Source: Pannonibacter sp. SL95
Lineage (GTDB): Bacteria; Pseudomonadota; Alphaproteobacteria; Rhizobiales; Stappiaceae
Direction: 5' to 3'
Assembly (NCBI RefSeq): GCF_026672425.1
Contig: NZ_JAPPRC010000006.1
Location: forward strand, 620,001-684,000
Length of the DNA stretch: 64,000 bases
The notes beneath the pieces are model-generated. The model ran no database searches. It was not told where the DNA came from and was given only the letters and a program-made list of their open reading frames with translations. The translations under genes were made by a program, and so were the position numbers. Below are positions 36,598 through 45,128 of the stretch, one piece after another; position 1 is the stretch's first letter; each line of letters opens with the position of its first letter.

Positions 36598-37635
36598 TCA
36601 GGTCCTTGCAGGGGCTGGAACGGGGCCGGTGGACTGGCCGATGATCAGTTCGGCTTCCAGCAGGCGGGTCTGGGGTTCGCCGGAGGGGTCAGTGATGAGC
36701 GAGAGCAGGATTTCCGCCGCCTGCCGTCCGGCCTCGCGCACCGAGGAGCGGGTGGCGGTGTAGATCGGCACGTCCTCGCCGTTCTTCATGTAGCTGAGAT
36801 CGTCATCGTGGATGATGATCGAGACATCGCGGCCAATCCTGAGGCCCCGCTCCTCGACGGCGCGGCGCACGCCCATGCCTGAGATCATCGAGGCAACCAG
36901 GAAAGCCGTCGGCGGCTCGGGCAGCGCCAGCATGCTCGCGGCCATGGCGTGGCCCCGGCCTTCCGTCATCTCGGCACTCGACATCAGCTCCGGCGCCGGC
37001 GTCAGGCCGCGTGCCTCCTGAGCCTCGGTAAAGCCGATGCGACGGCGCATGGCGAAATCCATGAACTCGAGGCCGTTGACCAGCGCGATGCGGCGATGGC
37101 CGAGATCAAGCAGGAAGTCGGTGGCGCGGCGGAAGGCGCGGCGGTTGTTCACGTCGAGCCAGGAATAGGGTGTCTGGCTGCCGCTGGCCCGCCCATGCAC
37201 CACGAAGGGCAGGCCGATCTCCGTGAGGAGGCGCACGCGCGGATCATCCATGCGCGGACCATGCACGATCACGCCGTCGACGGTTCCACGCGCCTTCAGC
37301 TCGCGGTAGGCCGCCTCCTCGTCATTGTCGGGCACGACAGACAGGACCATGTCGTAGCCATTGCGGGAATAGGTTTCGCCCGCTCCTGCAATGAAGTCGG
37401 CGAAGACCGGGTTCACCATCTCGTGCTTGTTGGCGATCGGGATCACATGGCCGATGGCCATGGCGCGGCCGGTCGCAAGGCGCTGGGCGCGGGAGTTGGG
37501 GCGGTAGTTGAGCCGTTTGGCGGCAGCCATGACCCGTTCGCGCGTGGCCTCGTTCACCTCCGGATAGCCGTTGAGTGCCCGGCTGACGGTGGTGGGGGAC
37601 AGGCCCAGCTGACGCGCGAATTCCTTGAGATTCAT
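36598..37635 (-). CDS. aglR: LacI-family repressor AglR
   Basis: Starting at 37635 (MNLKEFARQLGLSPTTVSRALNGYPEV) gives 345 residues with the helix-turn-helix at the very N terminus, as required; the longer frame to 37824 would bury it. The hinge RPNSRAQRLATGRA and the sugar-binding core follow. It is divergent from aglEFGAK, the arrangement known from Sinorhizobium, where AglR represses alpha-glucoside uptake. Palindromes at 37650 and 37822 fit as its operators. Confidence 0.9.
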   Translation of the reverse strand: MNLKEFARQLGLSPTTVSRALNGYPEVNEATRERVMAAAKRLNYRPNSRAQRLATGRAMAIGHVIPIANKHEMVNPVFADFIAGAGETYSRNGYDMVLSVVPDNDEEAAYRELKARGTVDGVIVHGPRMDDPRVRLLTEIGLPFVVHGRASGSQTPYSWLDVNNRRAFRRATDFLLDLGHRRIALVNGLEFMDFAMRRRIGFTEAQEARGLTPAPELMSSAEMTEGRGHAMAASMLALPEPPTAFLVASMISGMGVRRAVEERGLRIGRDVSIIIHDDDLSYMKNGEDVPIYTATRSSVREAGRQAAEILLSLITDPSGEPQTRLLEAELIIGQSTGPVPAPART

Positions 37636-37649
37636 TGGCCCCAGTTTTC

Positions 37650-37661
37650 CAAAGCGCTTTG
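37650..37661. promoter_or_regulatory. AglR operator, CAAAGCGCTTTG
   Basis: A perfect 12-bp palindrome of LacI type, 15 bp upstream of the aglR start; it fits self-repression. Confidence 0.75.
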
Positions 37662-37821
37662 AAGACTGCGCAACTTTAGCGGCGCCGCGCCGTTGCGTCA
37701 AAGGGTTGGGACATCTGATCATGCTGCGTCGCACAAGAAGCGCGACAGTATTGCTGGCCTTTTCGGATTCTTTTTGGGTCCCAATTGACTCTGCGTCGGC
37801 AATCGGCGAGTGTGCGGCATC

Positions 37822-37833
37822 CAAAGCGGTTTG
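37822..37833. promoter_or_regulatory. Second AglR operator, CAAAGCGGTTTG
   Basis: One mismatch from a perfect palindrome and from the site at 37650; 64 bp upstream of aglE. The two sites 172 bp apart could allow looping. Confidence 0.7.
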
Positions 37834-37896
37834 AATAAATCGCCGTGACGGGTTTTGCGCGCCGCGCTCGGCGCGCTCGCAACTGGGAGGTTAGCG

Positions 37897-39252
37897 ATGA
37901 AGAGCGTGTTTCTGGCAGGTGCTGCTGCACTTGCCCTGATGACTGGCACAGCCGCAGCTCAGGAGCTGAAGTTCGAGCCGGGCAAGGACGCCCGCTTCAA
38001 CTGGAAAAGCTATGAAGCGCTGAAGTCTCAGGACCTCAAGGGTCAGGAGATTTCGATCCTTGGTCCCTGGCTTGGGCCGGACAAGGAGCTGATCGAGAGC
38101 GTGATCGACTATTTCGAGGCAGCGACCGGCGCGAAGGTGAATTACTCCGGCTCCGACAGCTTCGAGCAGCAGATCGTCATCGACACCGAAGCCGGATCTC
38201 CGCCCAACATTGCTGCCTTCCCGCAGCCGGGCTTGGTGCGCGATCTTGCCGCCAAGGGTCAGATTGCGCCGCTTGGGCAGGCAACCTCCGACTGGCTGCG
38301 TGACAACTATGCGGCCGGCCAGTCCTGGGTGGACCTGTCCACCTTCAAGGGCAAAGACGGCAAGGATGACCTCTACGGCTTCTTCTTCAAGGTCGATGTG
38401 AAGTCGCTCGTCTGGTACGTGCCGGAGAACTTCGAGGACGCGGGCTATGAAGTGCCCAAGACCATGGAAGAGCTGAAGGCGCTGACCGACAAGATCGTGG
38501 CTGATGGCGGCACGCCCTGGTGCATCGGTCTGGGCTCGGGCGCGGCCACCGGCTGGCCGGCCACGGACTGGGTCGAGGACCTGATGCTGCGCACGCAGTC
38601 GCCGGCCGACTATGACGCCTGGACCTCGAACGGCATGAAGTTCGATGATCCGAAGGTGGTGGCGGCCATCGAGGAGTTCGGCTACTTCGCCCGTAACGAC
38701 AAGTATGTCGCGGGCGGTGCCGGTGCTGTTGCCTCGACCGACTTCCGCGACAGCCCGAAGGGTCTCTTCGCGTCGCCGCCGCAGTGCTACATGCACCGCC
38801 AGGCCTCGTTCATTCCGGCCTTCTTCCCGGACGGGACCAAGGTTGGCGAGGATGTCGACTTCTTCTACTTCCCGGCCTACGGCTCGAAGGATCTCGGCCA
38901 GCCGGTGCTGGGTGCAGGCACGCTGTTCTCCATCACCAAGGACAGTCCCGCCGCCCGTGCGTTCATCGAGTTCCTGAAGAGCCCGATCGCGCATGAAGTC
39001 TGGATGGCGCAGAAGGGCTTCCTCACCCCCTACAAGGGCGTGAACACGGATGTCTATGGCGATCCGACCCTGAAGAAGATGGGTGACATCCTTCTGGGTG
39101 CCAGCACGTTCCGCTTCGACGGCTCTGACCTGATGCCGGGTGCCATCGGCGCCGGCGCCTTCTGGACCGGCATGGTCGACTACACCGGCGGCAAGGACGC
39201 CAAAGTGGTTGCCGGCGAGATCCAGAAGACCTGGGACGCGCTGAAGAAGTAA
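37897..39252 (+). CDS. aglE: Alpha-glucoside ABC transporter binding protein
   Basis: A 451-residue periplasmic sugar-binding protein (SBP_bac_1 class) starting at 37897 after GGGAGG, with signal peptide MKSVFLAGAAALALMTGTAAA-Q. The mature part has EISILGPWLGPDKELIESVI, IVIDTEAGSPPNIAAFPQPG and a Trp-rich sugar cleft (WCIGLGSGAATGWPATDWVE). In the agl system it binds sucrose, maltose or trehalose. First gene of the operon. Confidence 0.9.
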   Translation: MKSVFLAGAAALALMTGTAAAQELKFEPGKDARFNWKSYEALKSQDLKGQEISILGPWLGPDKELIESVIDYFEAATGAKVNYSGSDSFEQQIVIDTEAGSPPNIAAFPQPGLVRDLAAKGQIAPLGQATSDWLRDNYAAGQSWVDLSTFKGKDGKDDLYGFFFKVDVKSLVWYVPENFEDAGYEVPKTMEELKALTDKIVADGGTPWCIGLGSGAATGWPATDWVEDLMLRTQSPADYDAWTSNGMKFDDPKVVAAIEEFGYFARNDKYVAGGAGAVASTDFRDSPKGLFASPPQCYMHRQASFIPAFFPDGTKVGEDVDFFYFPAYGSKDLGQPVLGAGTLFSITKDSPAARAFIEFLKSPIAHEVWMAQKGFLTPYKGVNTDVYGDPTLKKMGDILLGASTFRFDGSDLMPGAIGAGAFWTGMVDYTGGKDAKVVAGEIQKTWDALKK

Positions 39253-39288
39253 GGGCTGCGCGCCAGCGCTGACAGTCTGCAACATGAT

Positions 39289-39321
39289 CATCCCGGACCG
39301 GGCAGCGTTCGGTCCGGGATG
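39289..39321 (+). terminator. Stem-loop after aglE (attenuator or mRNA end)
   Basis: CATCCCGGACCG (39289-39300) pairs exactly with CGGTCCGGGATG (39310-39321), a 12-bp stem with a 9-base loop and no U-tract. It likely protects the aglE message or reduces read-through into aglF. Confidence 0.6.
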
Positions 39322-39360
39322 GCATTGAAGCGGGGTCCCTACCCGTGCGGGATACTCGGG

Positions 39361-39463
39361 GTCATCCCCGCCTTGTGCGGGGATCCAGCTTCTCTTGCCG
39401 GTGAATTGATGGTTCTGGGTCTGGTCTTCTGCTGCCTGGATCCCCGCACGAGGCGGGGATGAC
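39361..39463. repeat. Palindromic repeat between aglE and aglF
   Basis: GTCATCCCCGCCTTGTGCGG-GGATCCAG at 39361-39388 is inverted at 39436-39463 with one mismatch in 28. It lies in the 369-bp gap between aglE and aglF, where no gene is seen. Confidence 0.8.
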
Positions 39464-39621
39464 CGGAGGGGAGGGTTAGGTCTGGCAGGGCTGAACCTGA
39501 GAGAGCCGGATTCTGCCGGGTTCAGGCCCTGCGGTTAGAGCCAGGACTGCCGGGCCCCATCGCCATTCGACGGCTGAAAAAACAAGTAACGGCGCAAAAA
39601 TCGCCAGCCTCGGGAGGACGC

Positions 39622-40617
39622 ATGTTCGAGCAACTGATGATGGCGGGTTCGACCATCGTGGTCGGCGTGTTCGGCTGCGTTGCCTATTTCTTCGCCTCGA
39701 ACCTCATTCTGGATCGTCTGTTGCCGGCCAAGGGGCCGAATGCCGGGGCGAATATCAACCGCGCCAATGCGGTCCGGCCCTGGCTGTTCCTGGCGCCGGC
39801 GGTGCTCCTGCTCGGGCTCTATCTGGTCTATCCGGTGTTCGTGTCGATCTGGCTGTCGCTGCATGACAGCGGCGGGGACAACTTTGTCGGCCTTGCCAAC
39901 TATTCCTGGCTGTTCCAGGACGAGAAATTCCGCGAGTCCATGCGCAACAACCTGTTGTGGCTGCTCGTGGTGCCGGCCGCCTCGACCTTCTTTGGCCTGA
40001 TCGCGGCAGCCCTGACTGACCGTATCAGCTGGGGCAACTTCGCCAAGTCGCTGATCTTCATGCCGATGGCGATCTCCTTCATCGGGGCCTCAGTGATCTG
40101 GAAATTCATTTATGACTTCCGCGGTGAAGGCCAGGCGCAGATCGGACTGCTCAACGCCATCGTGGAGGCATTCGGCGGCACGCCGCAGACGTGGCTGACG
40201 CTCGACATCGCCAACAACTTCTTCCTGATGATGGTGCTGATCTGGATCCAGACCGGCTTTGCTATGGTGATCCTGTCGGCGGCCCTGCGCGGCATTCCGG
40301 AAGAGACGATCGAGGCCGCCATTCTCGACGGGGCCTCGCCGCTGCAGATCTTCCTCAAGATCAAGGTGCCGCAGATCTGGGGCACCATCGCCGTGGTCTG
40401 GACCACGATCACCATTCTTGTGCTGAAGGTGTTCGACATCGTGCTGGCCATGACCAACGGCCAGTGGGGCACGCAGGTTCTGGCCAATCTCATGTTCGAC
40501 TGGATGTTCCGTGGCAATGACTCCGGCCGCGCCTCGACGGTGGCGCTGGTGATCATGCTGCTGGTGACGCCGATCATGATCTGGAACATCCGCAACGCCC
40601 GCAAGGAGATGCGCTGA
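39622..40617 (+). CDS. aglF: Alpha-glucoside ABC transporter permease
   Basis: A 331-residue permease with a long N-terminal span (STIVVGVFGCVAYFFASNLIL), then PWLFLAPAVLLLGLYLVYPVF and the MalF-type EAA loop EETIEAAILDGASPLQIFLKIKVPQ. Its TGA shares one base with the aglG ATG. The RBS is GGGAGGACGC. Confidence 0.92.
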   Translation: MFEQLMMAGSTIVVGVFGCVAYFFASNLILDRLLPAKGPNAGANINRANAVRPWLFLAPAVLLLGLYLVYPVFVSIWLSLHDSGGDNFVGLANYSWLFQDEKFRESMRNNLLWLLVVPAASTFFGLIAAALTDRISWGNFAKSLIFMPMAISFIGASVIWKFIYDFRGEGQAQIGLLNAIVEAFGGTPQTWLTLDIANNFFLMMVLIWIQTGFAMVILSAALRGIPEETIEAAILDGASPLQIFLKIKVPQIWGTIAVVWTTITILVLKVFDIVLAMTNGQWGTQVLANLMFDWMFRGNDSGRASTVALVIMLLVTPIMIWNIRNARKEMR

Positions 40618-41744
40618 TGGACAATATCGCGGGCACCCGGTCCAGGCTGGTCTGGGCGGTCAACCTGTCGGTGGTGGCGCTGGTGGTCTTGTGGACCATC
40701 CCGACGTTCGGACTGCTGGTCTCCTCGGTGCGCAATGCGGACCAGATCGCCTCGTCAGGCTGGTGGCAGGCGCTGTTCCCGGCAACCCAGAACCTGATCG
40801 TGCGTGCTGCACCTGCCGAGAGCCAGACCGAGGAAGCGGGCAAGTTCGTGCTGGCCGGCAATGCGCTGGAGGGAAGCTCCGGCACCGTTTCGGCTTTCGG
40901 CACCAGCTCGCGTGAACCCACGGCCTTTGCGCCCGGCGACGTTGCCGACCTTGGCGACGGCCAGACCTTGAGCGTTGCGACGGACGGCAGCTACCGCATC
41001 GAAAGCCCGACCCGGTTCGAGGGGCGCAGCCCGCGCATCTTCGTGACGGCCCGCACGCCGCCGGCCTTCACCAGCAGCAACTACGCCAAGGTGATTGGTG
41101 CCGAAGGGCTGGGCCGGGCTTTCCTCAACACCATGACCGTGACGATCCCGGCCACGGTCATCCCGATCCTGATTGCCGCCTTCGCCGCCTATGCGCTGGC
41201 CTGGATGGAGTTTCCCGGCCGCGCGCTGCTGATCGCGGCCGTCGTGGGCCTGCTGGTGGTGCCGCTGCAGATGGCGCTGATCCCGCTCCTGAAGCTGCAC
41301 AACGCCATCGGCATCGGCAAGGACTACCTCGGCATCTGGCTGGCTCATACCGGCTTCGGCCTTCCGATGGCGATCTATCTCCTGCGAAACTACATGGTCG
41401 GCCTGCCGCGGGAGATCATTGAAAGCGCGAGGGTCGACGGGGCGACGGATTTCCAGATTTTCCTGAAGATCATTCTGCCACTCAGCTTCCCGGCCCTTGC
41501 CTCCTTCGCAATCTTCCAGTTCCTCTGGACCTGGAACGACCTCCTCGTCGCCACCGTGTTCCTCGGCAACACCGAGAGCCAGCTGGTGATGACCGGCGTC
41601 CTGCGCGAGCTGCTCGGCTCCAAGGGCGGCGAGTGGGAAATCCTGGCGGCCTCGGCGTTCCTGTCGATTCTGGTGCCGCTGATCGTCTTCTTTGCCATGC
41701 AAAAGTATCTGGTGCGCGGCCTTCTGGCCGGCTCTGTCAAGTAA
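40617..41744 (+). CDS. aglG: Alpha-glucoside ABC transporter permease
   Basis: A 375-residue MalG-like permease. A roughly 110-residue periplasmic insert follows the first span (WWQALFPATQ to FTSSNYAKV), longer than in MalG and typical of AglG. Five further spans follow, with the EAA loop ESARVDGATDFQIFLKIILPL. Pairs with AglF. Confidence 0.92.
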   Translation: MDNIAGTRSRLVWAVNLSVVALVVLWTIPTFGLLVSSVRNADQIASSGWWQALFPATQNLIVRAAPAESQTEEAGKFVLAGNALEGSSGTVSAFGTSSREPTAFAPGDVADLGDGQTLSVATDGSYRIESPTRFEGRSPRIFVTARTPPAFTSSNYAKVIGAEGLGRAFLNTMTVTIPATVIPILIAAFAAYALAWMEFPGRALLIAAVVGLLVVPLQMALIPLLKLHNAIGIGKDYLGIWLAHTGFGLPMAIYLLRNYMVGLPREIIESARVDGATDFQIFLKIILPLSFPALASFAIFQFLWTWNDLLVATVFLGNTESQLVMTGVLRELLGSKGGEWEILAASAFLSILVPLIVFFAMQKYLVRGLLAGSVK

Positions 41745-41761
41745 GCTGCGAGACTGTTTTC

Positions 41762-43385
41762 ATGACGTATCTGACCAAGGACAAGGACTGGTGGCGTGGC
41801 GCGGTGATCTATCAGATCTATCCGCGCAGTTATCAGGACCTCAACGACGACGGCATCGGCGATCTGGCCGGCATTGTCTCGCGCCTGCCGCATATTGCCA
41901 GCCTTGGCGTCGACGGCATCTGGATCAGCCCGTTCTTCACCTCGCCGATGAAGGACTTCGGCTATGACGTGTCGGACTATTGCGATGTCGATCCGATGTT
42001 CGGCACGCTGGCCGATTTCGACCGGCTGATCGAGACCGCGCATTCGCATGGCCTCAAGGTCATGATCGACCTGGTGCTGTCGCATACCTCCGACAAGCAC
42101 GCCTGGTTCGAGGAAAGCCGCCAGAGCCGCGACAACCCGAAGGCCGACTGGTATGTCTGGGCCGATCCGAAACCGGATGGCACCGTGCCGACCAACTGGC
42201 TGTCGGTATTCGGCGGTTCCTCCTGGCACTGGGACGGGCGGCGCGAGCAGTATTACCTGCATAACTTCCTCGTCTCGCAGCCGGACCTCAACTTCCACAA
42301 TCCGGCGGTGCAGGACGCGCTGCTCGACGTGGCCGGTTTCTGGCTGAAGCGCGGCGTCGACGGGTTCCGCCTCGACACCATCAATTTCTATTTCCACGAC
42401 AAGGAGCTTCGGGACAATCCGCCCCTGCCGAAGGACCAGCGCAACACGCTGACAGCGCCGGCGGTGAACCCCTACAATCACCAGCTCCATCTCTACGACA
42501 AGAACCAGCCGGAGAATCTGGGCTTCCTGCGCCGCCTGCGCGCGGTGATGGAGCCTTACAGCGCAGCGGCCGTCGGCGAGGTCGGCGACAGCCAGCGCGG
42601 ACTGGAGATCCTGGGCGAATACACCCGCGGCAATGATCTCATGCAGATGAGCCTATGCCTTCGAGTTCCTGGCCGGGGCCGGATTGACGGCGCCCTATGT
42701 GGCGAGCGTGTTCGAGCATTTCGACCGGGTCGCCTCGGAAGGCTGGGCTTGCTGGGCCTTCTCCAACCATGACGTGGTGCGCCACATCAGCCGCTGGAAC
42801 CTGACGCCGTCGGCGGCGCGCACCTATATCACCCTGCTGATGTGCCTGCGCGGCTCGGCCTGCATCTATCAGGGCGAGGAGCTGGGCCTGCCGGAGGCTG
42901 ACGTTGCCTTCGAGGACCTGCAGGATCCCTATGGCATCGAGTTCTGGCCGAAGTTCAAGGGCCGCGACGGCTGCCGGACGCCGATGGTCTGGCGCACGGA
43001 CAATGGCTATGGCGGCTTCTCCAACACCAAGCCCTGGCTGCCGGTTCCGGCCGAGCACCTGCCGCTGGCCGCAGAGGCGCAGGAGCAGGACGCGGGCGCG
43101 CTGGTGCACCACTATCGCCGTGCCATCGGCCTGCGCCAGGCACAGGTGGCGCTGAAGAAGGGCAGCCAGTCGGCGATGCGCGCCGAAGGCAATGTGCTCG
43201 TGTTCGAGCGCGAGGGCGGCGGCGAGACGCTGACCTGCGTCTTCAACCTGTCCGACACACCGGCGGATGTGACGCTGCCGGCGGGCCCGCGCGAGACCCT
43301 GGGTGAGGACATCGGCAGCATAGCGCCCCGCGATGGCGTCGTGCAGCTCGGCCCCTGGGGCGTGTCAATCACCCGCAAGGCCTGA
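41762..43385 (+). pseudogene. aglA: Alpha-glucosidase AglA, broken by a one-base insertion
   Basis: A GH13 alpha-glucosidase that would be 540 residues. The first frame (41762 on) has VIYQIYPRSYQDLNDDGIGD, nucleophile Asp205 in DGFRLDTINFY and acid Glu273 in GEVGDS, then goes off after residue 297 (NDLMQMS) and stops at 42772. The proper continuation YAFEFLAGAGLTAPYV is in the next frame and runs to 43385 with the third catalytic Asp in SNHDVVRH. One extra C at 42652/42653 (AGC-C-TAT) explains it. As read, only a truncated enzyme lacking part of the barrel is made; an assembly error or recent mutation are both possible. Confidence 0.88.
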
Positions 43386-43421
43386 CAAGACCCGCAAGCA
43401 AGGGCGTAGGGAGGAACCACC

Positions 43422-44507
43422 ATGGCCGATCTGAAGCTGACGGATGTCGCCAAGGCCTATGGCGACATCAAGGTGCTCGGCAACATCAACCTGGATATCA
43501 AGCAGGGCGAGCTGATCGTCTTTGTCGGGCCGTCGGGCTGCGGCAAGTCCACGTTGCTGCGCATGATCGCGGGGCTGGAGCGGATCAGCGGCGGCCGGCT
43601 GGAAATCGACGGCATGCTGATGAACGACGTGCCGCCGGCCCAGCGCGGCATCGCCATGGTGTTCCAGTCCTACGCCCTCTATCCGCACATGACCGTGCGC
43701 GAGAACATGGCCTTCGCCCTGAAGATCGCCGGCAAGAGCAAGGCCGAGATCGATGCTGCCGTCACCAAGGCAGCCGGGATCCTGCAGCTGACGCCCTATC
43801 TTGACCGGCTGCCCAAGGCCCTTTCCGGTGGCCAGCGCCAGCGCGTGGCCATCGGCCGGGCTATCGTGCGCGACCCGAAGGTCTATCTGTTCGACGAGCC
43901 GCTTTCCAACCTCGACGCGGCGCTGCGCGTGGCGACCCGCATCGAGATTGCCCAGCTCAAGGAGCAGATGCCGCAGTCGACGATGATCTACGTCACCCAC
44001 GACCAGGTGGAGGCGATGACGCTCGCCAGCCGCATCGTCGTGCTGGCCGGCGGCGGAATCAGCCAGGTGGGCACGCCGATGGAACTTTATCTGAGGCCCG
44101 AGAACGAGTTCGTGGCGCAGTTCATCGGCTCTCCGGCCATGAACCTCTTGCCCGGCGAGATCGTGGCGACGGGCGCGGAAACCCATGTGCGGCTGGAGAC
44201 CGGCGGCACGGCCCGGGTGGCCATCGCCACGACGACGGCCGACGAGGGGCTCAAGGTCAATCTCGGCGTCCGGCCGGAAGACCTGACGGTCAGCGCGGAG
44301 CCCTCGATCTACACTGGCGAGGTGGAGATCACCGAGGCCCTGGGTGAGGTGACGCTGCTCTACTTCCGCAAGGACGCGGCCGGCCGGCAGATGGTCGCCA
44401 AACTCCCCGGCATTCACGGCGACCTGAAGCACCGCAGCGTGCACCTGACCGCCGCCCCCGACAAGCTGCACCTGTTCCACGGCGGAAAGTCGCTGCTGTA
44501 CCGGTGA
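43422..44507 (+). CDS. aglK: Alpha-glucoside ABC transporter ATPase
   Basis: A 361-residue MalK/UgpC-type ATPase: Walker A GPSGCGKST, signature [15 protein letters not shown], Walker B VYLFDEPLSNLDAALR, switch His in YVTHDQVEAM, and a C-terminal TOBE domain with VRPEDLTV. Energises AglFG uptake and closes the agl operon. Confidence 0.93.
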   Translation: MADLKLTDVAKAYGDIKVLGNINLDIKQGELIVFVGPSGCGKSTLLRMIAGLERISGGRLEIDGMLMNDVPPAQRGIAMVFQSYALYPHMTVRENMAFALKIAGKSKAEIDAAVTKAAGILQLTPYLDRLPKALSGGQRQRVAIGRAIVRDPKVYLFDEPLSNLDAALRVATRIEIAQLKEQMPQSTMIYVTHDQVEAMTLASRIVVLAGGGISQVGTPMELYLRPENEFVAQFIGSPAMNLLPGEIVATGAETHVRLETGGTARVAIATTTADEGLKVNLGVRPEDLTVSAEPSIYTGEVEITEALGEVTLLYFRKDAAGRQMVAKLPGIHGDLKHRSVHLTAAPDKLHLFHGGKSLLYR

Positions 44508-44557
44508 GGGGAGAGGGGCGCTGTGGTGCGGGCGGGACTGCGCGACCCCCGCCAGAG

Positions 44558-44989
44558 CTAGCCCCGCATCTCGTCGCGCAGGACGATGGCGGTGGTGAGG
44601 TCGGCGATGTGGGGCAGGGAGGCGATGGTGTCGCGCAGGCGATTGAGCGCTTCGGTGTCCGCGACGCTGACCGAGACGATCAGGTCCGTGTCGCCGGTGA
44701 GCGAGGCACAGGCGGAGACGCCGGGCAGATGGATGATGCGGGCGACCGTGTCGCGCGCCGGGGTCTTGGTGAGGCGGACGAGAAGATGCGCCTGTAGGGC
44801 GGCGCCCATCGCCTCGGGAGCGATGTCGGCGTGATAGCCGCGGATGATCCCGGCCTTTTCCATCCGGTCGATGCGCTCGCGCACTGAGGAGCGGGCAAGG
44901 CCAACTTCGGCAGCCAGCGTCTTGAGCGGCAGCCGCGCATCGGCTTTCAGAAGCTCGATGATCCGCCGGTTGATCTCGTCCAGATGCAT
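44558..44989 (-). CDS. Lrp/AsnC-family regulator
   Basis: A 143-residue regulator starting at 44989 after GGGGGAGGAC. The N-terminal helix-turn-helix (INRRIIELLKADARLPLKTLAAEVGLARSSVRERI) is followed by the RAM ligand domain with the GDTDLIV and VSACASLTG motifs. It is divergent from the large fusion gene and probably regulates it in response to an amino acid. Confidence 0.9.
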   Translation of the reverse strand: MHLDEINRRIIELLKADARLPLKTLAAEVGLARSSVRERIDRMEKAGIIRGYHADIAPEAMGAALQAHLLVRLTKTPARDTVARIIHLPGVSACASLTGDTDLIVSVSVADTEALNRLRDTIASLPHIADLTTAIVLRDEMRG

Positions 44990-45128
44990 GTCCTCCCCCT
45001 TGCGCCTTGCCCCCACTGCCTGAGTGCCGGCCCGACATAGCAAAGCGGCGGCCGCGCCGCCACTTTGACGGCTGCCATGACCTGCATTCTCATGTCAGTT
45101 CTGGTGGGAACGCTGACGGGAGAGACCG

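Noticed and set aside
41762-42772. A genuine short 336-residue glucosidase
   Set aside because: The last 39 residues are an out-of-frame Arg/Gly/Leu-rich tail, and the missing barrel part continues in the next frame.
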